DNA of 64,000 nt, from assembly GCF_009870125.1 (NCBI RefSeq), contig NC_046681.1:26434001-26498000 (forward strand), in the 5' to 3' direction. Positions 50,601 to 60,020 of the stretch are shown in pieces. Source of the DNA: Drosophila pseudoobscura. Taxonomy: Eukaryota > Arthropoda > Insecta > Diptera > Drosophilidae. The notes beneath the pieces were generated by a model. The model was not told where the DNA came from. It saw only the letters and a list, made by a program, of their open reading frames with translations, and did not search any database. Position numbers and translations under genes: made by a program. The stretch's first letter is position 1, and every line of letters begins with the position of its first letter.

Positions 50601-51210
50601 TACAGCTGTTGCATCGTTTGAGATACTTAGATATTCCTGAGGAATGGGGATGTGTGTGTGTGTAAATTATAATCCACCCTTGAATCCCAGTTCTAGAATG
50701 AAAATTGTTCAAAAAATCAACAAAAAAATATAAATAGGAAACAGAAAATGAATTATTTGCACCGCGCAATCAGTTAAAGCCCTCGCTCATGGCCCACTCT
50801 CCACCCAAGGCGGACAACAGGTCGTATGAGTTATGAGTGATGGCGGGGCCCTATTAACCTTATCTGGCGCCGACTAAGAAGCTCATAAAAGGCTGTGCAA
50901 GTCAAACAACTTGATTTCCCATCACGTTTTCCCTTCAATGCCAGACCAGAGCCAGAAAAAGAAGCCAATGTGGTGAATGCGGATTTATGCAGGTAATTTC
51001 TAATGGGTTTTTAATGATAATGAACTTCTGGGAAAGGGGGCTTTAAAGTTATGGGTACTCACCGCCATACATCACAAAGAGTGTGATCTTGAGCATTATC
51101 AGATTCGGATTGATTCCACGTCTTTGGCAGAATTCGCCGAACTTCGAGAGTTCCACTTTCTCCAAATACACCGGCTCTGTGGCCATTTCTTCGTTCACCA
51201 TTTTACCCAT
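26504..51210 (-). CDS. MFSD6-like major facilitator superfamily transporter (spliced, 11 coding exons)
   Basis: Minus-strand exons 51210-51063, 46501-46379, 44486-44323, 37491-36966, 35382-34971, 34913-34483, 34389-34245, 34157-34006, 33922-33606, 33373-33086 and 26695-26504 join into 966 codons including TGA; every intron is GT..AG and every phase matches. N-terminal hydrophobic segments carry LPYLTIHMQSIGLTVEEIA and the MFS motif A (GFLVDKFGKYK). A glycosylation-rich extracellular loop of about 290 residues follows (146-440). The C-terminal half then has about eight membrane segments with GRERLFSSIGMAIFSP, typical of the MFSD6 / MFS-associated family. A cytoplasmic tail from about 745 is acidic, then Ser/Asn-rich, then Gln-rich. 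Substrate is unknown for the family in flies. The start ATG (CGCC before it, G after) is the first of three in-frame Mets (1, 4, 9). I do not know a gene symbol with certainty. Confidence 0.87.
26696..33085 (-). other. Intron 10 of the MFSD6-like gene
   Basis: 6.4 kb without a supported gene. Contains ATTC repeats at about 28981-29047, CCATCC/CATCCC repeats at 29680-29765, a TA run at 31199-31215, CA repeats near 31236, and a dyad-rich segment at 29358-29500 (separate entry). Several long open frames here lack convincing start or composition. Confidence 0.55.
29358..29500. repeat. Dyad-rich segment of unknown nature
   Basis: Holds a near-palindrome GTTACCGATCGGTGTAAC (29412-29429). An outer inverted pair, GTTAACAG (29364-29371) and CTGTTAAC (29436-29443), flanks it. 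A direct repeat, CGAACTCTCTCAG (29389-29401) / CGACTCTCTCAG (29468-29479), is also present. Base composition is GC-richer than the surroundings. It could be a regulatory element or a solitary transposon/LTR relic; not identified. Confidence 0.4.
33086..33373 (-). CDS. MFSD6-like exon 10: cytoplasmic tail
   Basis: A symmetrical phase 0-0 exon of 96 codons, Ser/Asn/basic-rich (RRSSYNVESLRGVPRHG; SALEINHKSSNNSML). It holds many possible phosphorylation sites and no membrane segment. Could be skipped without breaking the frame. Acceptor CTTCCCAG, donor GTGAGT. Confidence 0.87.
33606..33922 (-). CDS. MFSD6-like exon 9: last helices and acidic tail start
   Basis: Encodes GRGSGSFTGGLLIGQFGTRD, the final helix (MGLLAVVGGIAYGLLHLIWL) and a cytoplasmic segment with the acidic run DDSEEEAEAVEAGE. 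Acceptor GTTCGTACAG, donor GTAAGT, phases 1 to 0. Confidence 0.9.
34006..34157 (-). CDS. MFSD6-like exon 8
   Basis: Encodes ENAWWCFPFEALESLSCHLM and two helical stretches (VAAATYCSILAP; LLATLIGVLGMAHFSLG). The acceptor's pyrimidine tract is a CTT triplet repeat (34158-34181). Donor GTGAGC, phases 2 to 1. Confidence 0.9.
34245..34389 (-). CDS. MFSD6-like exon 7
   Basis: Encodes GITITVGTVSSIPFLYGAEK, then an amphipathic link and a helix (VNLIIIAFFSHAARLVGYSF). Acceptor CCATTTACAG, donor GTGAGT, phases 1 to 2. Confidence 0.9.
34483..34913 (-). CDS. MFSD6-like exon 6: core transmembrane domain
   Basis: Encodes RFLATTMLSAGVTIMDPIAL and on, the family signature GRERLFSSIGMAIFSPITG, and helices around DVLLVISTMSVLMM and VIAFITFLFVLGNFWGFIES. 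Acceptor TTTCTCTATAG, donor GTGAGT, phases 2 to 1. Confidence 0.92.
34971..35382 (-). CDS. MFSD6-like exon 5: distal loop and start of next helix
   Basis: Completes the large loop with acidic sequence, N-glycosylation sites (ANET, INLT, SNIS) and cysteines (CGGL, VQCMMQRCTF, ICPPD). It then enters the membrane at ETIFWIYFLL. Acceptor CACTTTGACAG, donor GTTAGT, phases 1 to 2. Confidence 0.87.
35383..36965 (-). other. Intron 4 of the MFSD6-like gene
   Basis: 1.6 kb with no exon seen. Carries a hexamer minisatellite (separate entry) near its 5' end and CCAACCAC-type repeats at about 36480-36505. Confidence 0.55.
36743..36812. repeat. GGACAY hexamer tandem repeat
   Basis: About eleven imperfect copies of GGACAT/GGACAC in a row, about 155 bp inside the intron from the exon 4 donor. 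The antisense translation is a Cys-Pro repeat, which is an artefact of the period. Confidence 0.75.
36966..37491 (-). CDS. MFSD6-like exon 4: Ser/Thr-rich extracellular loop
   Basis: A 526-bp exon. It starts VWWSPCPSRECPEEPELELA with four cysteines (CPSREC, HQCVDYC) likely in disulfides. It then becomes a Thr/Ser-rich, mucin-like stretch (STSTSTTTTTTSP) with N-glycosylation candidates (NMSS, ENAS). Acceptor TTCAACCATCAG, donor GTAAGT, phases 0 to 1. Confidence 0.85.
38478..38483 (+). promoter_or_regulatory. Candidate initiator of the nested MAPR gene
   Basis: TCAGTC fits the Drosophila initiator TCAKTY exactly and lies 76 bp before the start codon. No TATA box at the right distance and no clear downstream element. 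Confidence 0.3.
38556..39173 (+). CDS. Nested intronless PGRMC/MAPR cytochrome b5-like haem/steroid-binding protein
   Basis: A 205-residue protein, uninterrupted, on the strand opposite its host gene. A single membrane helix (TIIAAAVVLAYLVF, about 22-35) follows a short N-terminus, as in PGRMC1 and fly MSBP. The cytochrome b5-like domain runs from about 65 to 155 (VLTKKQLEEFN ... RRYLVALRDVVYDVS ... FGPKGSYAKWSG ... FFFVAGVLIDYED), then an acidic tail. The family binds haem through a Tyr in the GPxGxY segment and supports P450 and sterol metabolism at the ER. That Tyr is present (Y108), but the preceding FYGP Tyr is Phe (F102) and the usual AGRDA is SGQEL, so this is a diverged paralogue. The lack of introns suggests a retrocopy that stayed open (inference). 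AAAAAA precedes ATG, a good fly start. Confidence 0.88.
   Translation: MSSVLDKLWSEQFREAATSVYTIIAAAVVLAYLVFKQTRTNRDTYDEQDYRDAGHTIQMEPLSGLVLTKKQLEEFNCTNKGRRYLVALRDVVYDVSNVSDDFGPKGSYAKWSGQELTELIKAEAICKNENIEKHMQIWTQTLDEFFFVAGVLIDYEDPDKKAKQEANQYTVEDITDDEDDFPVRGDSRNTWSSSDDNNMTIIPNK
39334..39339 (+). terminator. Poly(A) signal of the nested MAPR gene
   Basis: AATAAA 161 bp after the stop codon, followed by AT-rich sequence; suitable for a short 3' UTR. Confidence 0.55.
44323..44486 (-). CDS. MFSD6-like exon 3: motif A and next helix
   Basis: Encodes GFLVDKFGKYKPVVVMSLLL, the MFS loop 2-3 signature, and a helix. It ends at HPDSGDIE entering the large loop. Acceptor CACTGCAG, donor GTAAGT, leaving in phase 0. 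Confidence 0.9.
44487..46378 (-). other. Intron 2 of the MFSD6-like gene
   Basis: 1.9 kb, strongly AT-rich. Around 45.66-45.75 kb are several CGATAT/ATCG words (CTATCGCAG, GCGATATCC, TTCGATATATTGATA) resembling DREF or promoter elements. No coding sequence. Confidence 0.5.
46379..46501 (-). CDS. MFSD6-like exon 2: first transmembrane segments
   Basis: Encodes ATSSLLPYLTIHMQSIGLTV and then EEIAIIYLALPFTTFLSPPI. Highly typical of MFSD6 proteins. Acceptor GATCCCACAG, donor GTGAGT, phases 1 to 1. Confidence 0.9.
46502..51062 (-). other. Intron 1 of the MFSD6-like gene
   Basis: 4.6 kb without a supported exon on either strand. Contains GTGTGAGT-type repeats near 47283-47325, CTCT tracts near 47925-47955 and a GAGA-rich tract near 50311-50335. 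Confidence 0.55.
51063..51210 (-). CDS. MFSD6-like exon 1: N-terminus
   Basis: Encodes MGKMVNEEMATEPVYLEKVE and on into the first hydrophobic stretch (NLIMLKITLFVMYG). Donor GTGAGT on the minus strand at 51062, phase 1. Untranslated sequence upstream was not resolved. Confidence 0.85.
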
Positions 51211-53010
51211 GGCGACACACTAAGACACTAAGCCACTCACTAATACATATACTAAGGCGCACGCACACTCACTGGCGGCTGGGTTGATAGTTTTGAAGTT
51301 CGTTTCAATGAACGGACAGCCAGACAGCCAGACGACAGACGACAGACAGTGGAAAACGAATAAAGAAAAGAAAATTGCCGGAGGAGGCTGTCTCAGAACT
51401 AAGTTTCTCGGTCACAGAATACACATGCACAGATACACACACACACAGATACTTGTGTACACTAATACATATGGGGGGGGCTCACTCAAAATTAAATCTC
51501 TAGTTTATGTTTATTTTTTTTTTCTTTTCTTTTCTTTTCTTTGCCTTTTTTTTGTGCTTTGCTTCTTGTTTGATTTTGATTAAATTCAATTGAAATTTGT
51601 GATCATCAAGGCGCGACTAAACCAAGTTCTTGTTGTTGTTATATATAATCATATACGATATGAAATGCATTATATATATTCAGTAGATCTCATAACACAA
51701 TTCCATTTAGTCGTTATATATTCACTAAATATATTTTCTTTAAATTTTAATACATTTTTTTGCACTTTATTTTCCTTTTAATTGAATTTTGTAGATGTTA
51801 ATTTTTTCCTTTGTGGCTTTTCGTTTTCAAGGTTTTCACTTTTGCTCCACTTTCCTTACACACACACACACGCACACATATGAAGAGTTTTCTCTTCAAT
51901 TTGTTTGTTTTTTTGCAAAATATAAATTGGGTTTTCCTTCTGTTATTCTTCCTTTGCCGCCTTGGAACTTTCCCAGTTGCCGTTCGCTTTGAGACTGATC
52001 TGAGGAAAAATGGAAATCTCTTATCAACGTCTCAGCTAAATCTCTATATCTCATATCCCCACAGATCTCTCACACACACACACACGCACACACTCTCGAT
52101 TATGATGATGATGATGTTGATTCTAACTTAAATTGGTTGGGGTCTCTGGTGTTAGTGACAGTTCTGTGAGGCTCTTCATGCTCTCCTCTGGCTGGCTGTT
52201 GATGCGACAAGATCGCTGGGAGATAATGTCTCTGTATTTCTTGAATGGAGATAAAAAAAACCAGCCAACGGATTCTGAGCGACGGCTGACGTGCGACAAT
52301 GTCGCGATCTCCGCGTGAGTGACAGCGCCCCGTAGGAGAGATGGAAAGATAGATCACAGCGAGAAGATCGCCCTGGGTAGGCCAAGGTTCACTATGCTGA
52401 CGGTGACAATCGGGTGTTGGGGGGTTGAGATACTATACCACCGAGATAATGACAGTTCTGAGAAAAAAGAACAAGGTGAAAAAGGGGTTGAGGAAAACAG
52501 AACAGTGGGAAAGGATCGATCAGACCAGTCTTGCGGATAATGTTTAGTTGGTAACTCCTGTAAAAGTTAGTAGGATTTAATACATTGCTTGAAACCTATT
52601 CAAATATTGATTGAAATATGGGGTATAGAGTTTTGAAAATATGTAATAAATCTATTGGATAGATACTAGGAAATCCCAATGAGCGTTTATGAGCACTAAA
52701 ATGATCAGCATGTGGTCAGTGATCTCTTCTTTGATTAAAGTCTCGTGATCTGTTAGTTCTTCTATTTTGTGAATGAGAGATGAATTAAGTCAATGAACTA
52801 GACTTACTTTTGATGTTAAATCAGATGCATATCAAATGAATTACAGAAACAAATGACAGTACATGCTGGTGCGAGATTTTTGGGGATTTATTATAACAAT
52901 TTTTGATATATGCCTTCCAAAAATCACTCTCAAAAGTATCCTTTTTCAGGTAGATCTTTTAGAAAAGAAGTCTCAATATTTCGATGATTTTTTCCAACCT
53001 CTTTTAACCC

Positions 53011-53020
53011 CTTTATATAG
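53011..53020 (-). promoter_or_regulatory. Candidate TATA box for the MFSD6-like gene
   Basis: Minus-strand CTATATAAAG, 1.8 kb upstream of the start codon, with a TCATCG initiator-like word about 34 bp downstream. Suggestive only. Confidence 0.2.
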
Positions 53021-54737
53021 TCTATTTTCTCACATTCTCTAGAACTTCTCCGCGTCAGCCGTATTCAAAGGCTGTGACAAACACTCCTCTCCTCTTGAAA
53101 CACTCCACATGAACACGATTCACACTCTCAACGCGAATAGAACTCGAAAATAGTCTCAAAATCCCAAAAGTTTTATGCATTTCCTTGACGAAATTAGTAA
53201 AAAGTTTTTCAAACGTTGCGAATCGCAGTAGAGACCGAACTCAACTGAAGTGAACACTGAAGCATAATTGCTGGAAGGGAAAGGTTGTGGATAAAGAAAA
53301 CCATTAACTGATATGGGAAATTACATGGGGAAGCGAAAACGAGTGATTGATTGGGATCAGGGCACGTGTTTTGGGTGCCTCATTGCGCGATATGTGGGCC
53401 CTGGCAACGCGCCGGGGAATTTTTAATGGACTTCTTAAAGTCGTGTGTCCGCTGTTGGTTCTGCCAAATTTATGCCCCAATGACCCAGCCTAACCTTAGA
53501 GAATTTACTCTATAATGAATTTTATATCTAAGTCTTAAGGCGCTTCCTGAAAAAAGAGTTCATAACTTTGTTTTGCAAGTGCCTAGACGTCCGATAAGAT
53601 AATGTCAAGATCCCAAGCTCCATCATGTGAGTGCAAAGTAAAATATTTAAAGAGTAAAACTAGTCTGAATCTGGAACCCAAAAGTGTCCAACCACTGTCG
53701 ATCTGTTAGTTAGGAGCGTTCAAAACCGACCTTCTTCTTTATCAGAACTTGTCATAGATACGAGCATGATGATGGGGCGATGATTATCAGAATTGTTATA
53801 TTTAGCACCCACTGCAAACGCATCTATCTGCGGATTGGAGCGGATTGCGGGAGCAAACACAAACACAAACATGTTGTAAAACACAAAATACGTAAGCAAA
53901 GTCGTCCCAGACCAGACTCTGGGACTTAACCCGATCTCTCGTTCATACCATTATCTGTAGAGAAGTCAGGGAGGAGGAGCACCCGGTACAGGCACACTCT
54001 ACCAGAAGCCCAGCAGCATTTCAGACCCATAAAAAGTTACGCAAAAGATCTTTGGGGAGGACTGAGGCAACACCTACGGGTACGTAAGTACTAAGCAAAT
54101 CTGGTGCATGCTCGTTTCTAAATATAATCTGTATGGGGTTTAGCTGGTATTTAATTCGTAAATTTATTTAAATTTAAGTTTAATTTGTGTAAGATTTATC
54201 TCTGTTTTTTATAATTATCTTTGTATAAAAAAAATGCAATTGGGTGACTCTCGGACTGGTGGCTCTTAGGAGATTCAGTTTTTGGAATACTTCTGATATA
54301 TACCCAACAATTTATGTAATGATAATCCAAGATTGTGATGACAAGCTCGTCGATAAAAAAGAAGAGCAGTTTGATTGGAGTCCCTCCCTATATATCTGAA
54401 TTTGATGCCTTCAACTAATGCCTATTTAGAGCGGAAACGAATGTATCCTCACGATTTGTTCGATGATGATTGGATTCTCCCAAGACTAATAAATTCCTTA
54501 ACCCTATTTTATGAATTACTTTGTTTGTGCATTATTATTTCGTTTATTAGTACGGAATTATTTTCTCCCCGAACAATTACAACCTCTTCAACTCTTACTG
54601 CTGTGAAAATCTTAGCGGGCTAAACTAAAACTATCAAAGGTGGTTGCTATGCAATTTTTGTTACCACCAAATAAAGACGCCAGGTGCCGATGTCAACGAC
54701 ACGACACCTAGCGTTAGCTCCAACGTGTAAAATAAAA

Positions 54738-54746
54738 GCGCCACCA
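54738..54746. promoter_or_regulatory. CTCF-like site between divergent transcription units
   Basis: The minus strand reads GGTGGCGCT, the core of the Drosophila CTCF motif AGGTGGCGCTA. A partial second match (GTGCCATCTATTC) lies at about 54798-54811. Position between a minus-strand and a plus-strand gene would suit a boundary. Confidence 0.3.
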
Positions 54747-54888
54747 AAATTGAATTTCTACATGGACTTTGCTATCGAGGAACTGCCACCACCAGCGATC
54801 GGTGCCATCTATTCATCAATCTACATTTTTTTCAAATTTATATAGAAATCCAATAAAAGCAAGTGTTTAGAATAACCCAGTCAAGTAG

Positions 54889-55972
54889 AAAATTGATTCA
54901 CTGATCGGATAAAATTATGTGGGCATGGCCAAATGTTCTATCTAGCTAGTAATATTCAACGGAATTTCAAAAACGGGGAATTGTATAATAGAAGTTGAAT
55001 TCGTCAGTATATTTACGGTATATTTTGAAAATAAGACCGTATATTTCGGTGCTGTTCTGAGGGTCACACTGGTCTTGACCAACATTTTTATTCGCCGCAG
55101 TTCGCTTTTGCAGCATGAGTCCCATTCCATACATAGATGTTGCGGCAACAATTACTTGAAACCCGTTTTTTGGTCAAAATAAAATACATAAAGGCAATTT
55201 AAAGATGTAATCTTGTAGAATATGTATTCATCGATGGGATAAAGCTAAGTGGGCAAAGCTAAAAACTCTATATAGCTAGTAATATTCGACGGAATATAAA
55301 AAACAAGGAATATGTAAAATATAACTTGAATTCGTCAGTATATTTACGGTATATTTTCAAAATGAGACGGTATATTTCGGTGCTGCTCTGAGGGTTCACC
55401 TTTGCAACAATGACTCCCATTCCATACGTCAACATGTTGCTAATTCCATGCACACATACCCTGGGGGAAATGGATGTAATAGGGTTGAGAAAATGTTTGT
55501 CATTCCAGGCCCTAATTAATGCAGAAACTGGATAGTCTCTGTTTTAAACGATATTTTGCAGCTCATCGTCTGTCTACAGAGACCAAGAATTGGTATAGGG
55601 ATCAGGATTTATTTACAAACACCTAATCGAATGCATGAATAGACCAAAAAAATGCAATCTAAATCAAGGCCTTTACTAATAACATTTGAAAGCAGGCTGG
55701 AAAACAGTATTTTTATATAATATTCACGAAATAGGGTATACAAATGGCCACACTCTGGTTGACAAGAAATGAGTCTGCAAATACCAGCAACATTGACGTC
55801 ACAACCTGCGACTATTGAACATTTTGTTAAAATCGTGTTTTTGTCAAAACAAAAAACATGCAAGTACTTAAAAATAGTTAATCCTGATCAGAATTGATTC
55901 AGCAATCATATAAAATTATCTGGGCTAAGCTGAGAGATCTATATAGCTGGGAATATTCGACGGAAGAAAGAT
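54889..55972. repeat. Roughly 330-bp diverged tandem repeat with core-promoter motifs
   Basis: Unit A (about 54889-55215) and unit B (about 55216-55455) share GTAATATTCRACGGAAT, GAATTCGTCAGTATATTTAC and TCCCATTCCATAC in the same order. A third, interrupted copy has its tail at about 55741-55870 and a new head at 55884-55972. In unit A three GTATATTT words (55007, 55018, 55039) precede GGTCACACTGG (55062-55072), the order of Drosophila core-promoter motifs 6 and 1. Unit B keeps the GTATATTT words but its motif 1 is broken. Confidence 0.65.
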
Positions 55973-56015
55973 TAACCAAGAATTAGTCGTCATAACCGGT
56001 TGACAACAATGAATC

Positions 56016-56193
56016 AACCGAAAAGTAGTGTTATTTTTGTTGTCTCGTCTTTCGTGCAAAACGAACATGTCGAAACATGTCTGAAACCCCCAAAGCGCGT
56101 CGCGGACAGTTCACAAGCAGAAGTTTCGGACGAAATCAAAATAATTGTGCGAAACTCGGGCCGCTAAATATGAATTAACCGAAAAGTAGTGTT
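56016..56193. repeat. Short direct repeat pair
   Basis: AACCGAAAAGTAGTGTT occurs at 56016-56032 and again at 56177-56193, just before a leader-like exon. Similar flanks (ATGAATYAACC) extend the match. Perhaps a local duplication of promoter DNA. Confidence 0.6.
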
Positions 56194-56199
56194 TTTTGT

Positions 56200-57205
56200 A
56201 ACTAAAGGTGTAACTAATGTTTGTTTGATATTAAACAAAGGGGATACAAGGAATTGTTCGCTGTTTTGTGCCTGTGTTTTTGTGTTCCGTGCGGCGTTTT
56301 AAGCGAAAGAAGAAGAATCAGGGGATTAGAGAGAGGAGAAGGAGCAGTGAAATACAAATACAAACCATAATATTAATTGATATGAGCTGTGAGCCCCCCT
56401 TATCTGCCGCGTAGAAAGAAGGCAAAGGAAAACGGAGATTAGATAAAAAAATAGTGTGCAAAATAAGCAACTAAAAGAAAAGCAAGAGCCAAACGGCAAA
56501 CGGCAAAGCAAAAGCTGCAAAAAAGAAGAAGTTCAGTGCCAAACATTTGGCGTCCCTCTCATCTGACTGAGAGTGTGTACGTGTGTGCGTGTGTGTGTGT
56601 TCCGCGACGCCGTCTGTCCACGTGTGAGTGCGAGTGTGTGTGTTTAGTGCACCTGTCTGCCTTAAGAGAAATAAAAAGAGGAAATAAATTCGCTGACCAA
56701 AAGCAACAAAAAAAAAAAACAGCGCGCGTGTTTGTTTGTGTGTGTTTGTGCGAAATGTGGAGAAATGTCATTGTCAGCAGCTGCAGACTCTGACGTCTAG
56801 ACCAGCAAAGTAAGGGTCTGAAGCAGAGGAGGAGGGAAGTTCCAGAAGGAGGCAGCAGCAGACCTGGGAGCATCCAAAAGCCGCAGCTTGAAGCCAAACT
56901 TCAAAGAGAGTGAAAGAAACAGCAAGAGAAAGAGCTGCAGCTTCAAAGAGAATTTGAGTGAAAGGAAAAGCAACAACAAAACAGTTAAACTGTTAAACAC
57001 CAGCTAAAGAAGAGGCAGAGCAACAGCGGAAAAACAACACCAACAAAGAGGAAAGGCGAAGAGGAACATCAGCAACACACAAAAGAAGGAGCCACGACTA
57101 AGAGAACCTGAAATACCAACAGAAACAACTAAGAGAAACGGAGAAATTCCTGTTTTATGCTTCCGAACTTTTCAAGGAATTTCTTAAACCAGATCTTTTA
57201 TTCAG
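56200..57205 (+). other. Probable 5' untranslated exon of a gene outside the window
   Basis: About 1 kb of A/AG-rich sequence with the style of long fly leaders (repeated AAAGCAA, GAGCCAAACGGC, AACAACAACA). It ends in TTATTCAG/GTGAGACT, a strong donor at 57206. No open frame from an ATG reaches it convincingly. The gene's coding part would lie to the right of 64000. Start of the exon is a guess. Confidence 0.45.
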
Positions 57206-59989
57206 GTGAGACTTTTACCCACACTTCTACGTTTATAAATATAGAGACCTGTGTTTACATCCCACCTATAATCAATGTTCACGTGAGGGTTAAGGTGGTG
57301 TGCGTGACACACTTTTTAATCAATGAAATCTCCAAATTCGAGGCTGAATTTTATTATTTGGGGGTTGAACATTCCTTTGCTTGAATGGGGATTGTATATG
57401 GGATGCTGATACTGATTTTCATGTGCCGAAATGTTTCTCTCTTAACCTAGACCCAGAGATGAATGGGTGGTTGGGCCTCAATGCCACCCTCTAACGGGGG
57501 GTGGTTCTTGTTATTCCTTCTGCGAGTATGTACCGCTCTCAGCTGCTGTCTGTCTCTGTCGTTCGTTCTCTGTGCCCCACAGCTGTTTTCGCCGTTATGT
57601 ACTCTCACGTTTGAAGAGGCCTTGAGCAACACAGTGTGTAACCTTGCAGAGATAACGGTATAGCGAGTTAGATCATATATGTTTCTTAGCAGAAAATTTA
57701 ATATCCCTAAAAACCCCTAAAAAATATATAAAAATTGATCTCATTTTTTTTTTTCTATACATAACTTTGGTTTATTCTAAAGATAATTCAATGAAACATT
57801 TACATTTGCATGTTTCTTAATATTTCCCAACTACGAAAAAAGTAATAAGTTAATATTTAACAACGAACGACTATTTCATATAGCAATTATGTACATGGAT
57901 GGGCTTTAAAGGTGCTGAGGTCCCGAAAAAAGCATTTCTTTCGTTTTTTTTCTCTGAGATTTGATGCATAAAACTGTTGAACTTGACCCCAAACACACAT
58001 GCTTTTAACATCGAAGATCCAACAGAAGCCCTCATCCACCTCCTGCCCCCCCCTTATACGGTCGAGTGATCTAGATAAATGCAGTGTTGCACAAGGCATG
58101 CCCATACCCCTCTTCATCCTCCTCCTCCTGCCACCGACACCTATAATCTTTTTCGAAAAAAGCTCACACGAAATAAATCAAACGCAACTTGAACACGTCT
58201 CAGACGAGGGGGTCTATGGTAGAGGGAGGAAGAGTGTCTGGTGCCACAAACAGAAAACAGAGACATACAGCAGTCGCCGCAACGACTGACTCCTCTTCTC
58301 CCTTGCTCTCATTAATCACAATGACTAATTTGTTTAAGTTTTTTTCTTGCGATGTATATTTTGTTGGTGTATTTTTATTTGTGAAGCTGCTAAGCCGCCG
58401 GTCACTTTAAGCCCCATTAAAGTTACCCAAGGGTTAAAAATAAATTGCCAAAGGAAACACACACACACAAACCGAGATAGGAGAGCGTGAGAGAGATGAA
58501 ATGAGAGCTACGATGGTGCGATGGATACCCTACAAGAACTTGAAGAGAATTCTACTCTCCTTTGTTTGATTTCTTATTGGCTTGTACGTTTTTGTCTGTT
58601 AAATGAATATGCCCTGCTTTGTGTAGGGTATAACCATGAAACCAAAGACTCACGATCAGATGTCAAAGCTGCTTAAGAGGAAGAGAGAGATGAGAGACAG
58701 TGAGAAGGGGATATTAAGAGAAGCCGAAAGAATGGTCACGCGGTGACAGGTGAATTTCGATTCTGTTCTCTCTGCCCAGCTCTCTCTCTCTCCCTCCAGC
58801 TCTGATTCTGTCTCTCAAAGATTTCCTCTTTTCCACTTTTGTTTGTTTTTCTTGCCCTTTTCCAGAATTTTTACCTGATTTGTAGTCTGTTGTGTGTTTT
58901 TCGCTTCTGTTCTTTTCTGTTTGAATTCCTTTGGTTTGTTTTCCTACTCTTCTATTTGATTTGCTTTATATTCCTTTTCTTTATATTATTTTCCTTGTAT
59001 TTGCTTTGTTTTCTTCGTTGCTTTGCCTTCCTCTTCCTCTCGTTTTGCTGACTAAGACATTTGCCGGCTGTGTTTTACCTGGCGACAGGTGTCCGCTCCG
59101 CTCCGCTCCGCGCTGTCTGTCTTTCTTTCTTCATTCTCCGTTTACTCTGTGTGCAGCCTCTCCCTTCCTTCCCTTGCCATTTGCTAGATTTTTGGAATTC
59201 AACTCGTTTCGTGCTCGGTCTCGCGGTTCATTTCACAATTTATCTAAAGAAGGAGGATCCTGTACCATCCTATCCTTTGCTCATTCTCTCTCATGCAAAT
59301 GCCAATGTCATTTAGGGGACATGCGGCACCACAGTGGCTACCACCCTCCCTCCCCCTCTCCATGTAGTCGGGGCCAAGAGGCTCACGTAGTATCTCATGC
59401 GATATGCAAGGAATGGGAATATTCTTACAGCCCTCGGCCGTTGTTGTTGCTCCTCTTTATCATCCTTCTTTATTGCATTCTCTACTCTTCGTATCGCTTT
59501 TTTATCTTAGCCGCTTTCAGCTGCTGAAACCTTTAACTCGACTCTCGTCTATTAACCATTATTCTGTTCCGTTCTGTGGCGTTGCGTTTTGTGGCCTAAT
59601 TGGAAGAGTCTGAGGGGACGTCTGATTAGCGTTGAATGTTGGAATGCCACAAAAAGGCAGACAGGAAAAGTGTGTGTGATGCAAGAATGGGATGATGTAA
59701 GAGAGAGATATGTGAACGGAGGAAGAAACCCAAATTGATAGCAGATATCTTCACTCATTTATCTTCAGTTCTCTGCAAAAGATATTCCAGACAGCCTTCA
59801 CCTTTTCAAGTAAACGAAGAAACACCCAACAAAATCCCAAATGCATTCCAAGTGCAACTGTAAATTTGCCAAATGGAAAAGAAACGGCGGAAAGGAAAAG
59901 CCAGCAGAGAAATGAAAAGCATATAAAAGATGGCAACCTTCGGGGAAATGGAAGGTGTCTGGGCTCCATCCACAGTGAAGCACTGGCAC

Positions 59990-60020
59990 TCACCTGAGAA
60001 CTCACCTGAGAACTAACCTG
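59990..60020 (-). other. Three tandem 5' splice-site sequences
   Basis: On the minus strand CAG/GTTAGT, CAG/GTGAGT and CAG/GTGAGT follow each other at an exact 12-bp period. Each would extend an exon by four codons (VSSQ) without changing frame. Upstream minus-strand sequence is open in more than one frame for about 100 bp. No gene assigned. Confidence 0.45.

Larger units (their letters stand above)
51211..54888. other. Upstream region of the MFSD6-like gene
   Basis: Presumably carries its promoter and leader exon(s), not resolved. Notable: TTTTC repeats at 51520-51541, CA repeats near 51860 and 52070, a minus-strand TATATAAAG at 53011-53019, and two minus-strand initiator-like sequences near 53243-53260 (TCAGTT, TCAGTG). 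CTCF-like words lie at 54738-54811. Confidence 0.45.

Noticed and set aside
53035..53060. Possible heat-shock element (TTC/GAA words near TTCTAGAG)
   Set aside because: The spacing of GAA and TTC units does not hold the required 5-bp phase.
54375..54623. 82-codon open frame with a hydrophobic stretch
   Set aside because: Begins at TTG, no splice context, AT-rich; not supported as a gene.
58931..59527. 198-codon plus-strand open frame
   Set aside because: Composed of pyrimidine-rich sequence translated as Leu/Phe/Ser; no real protein features.
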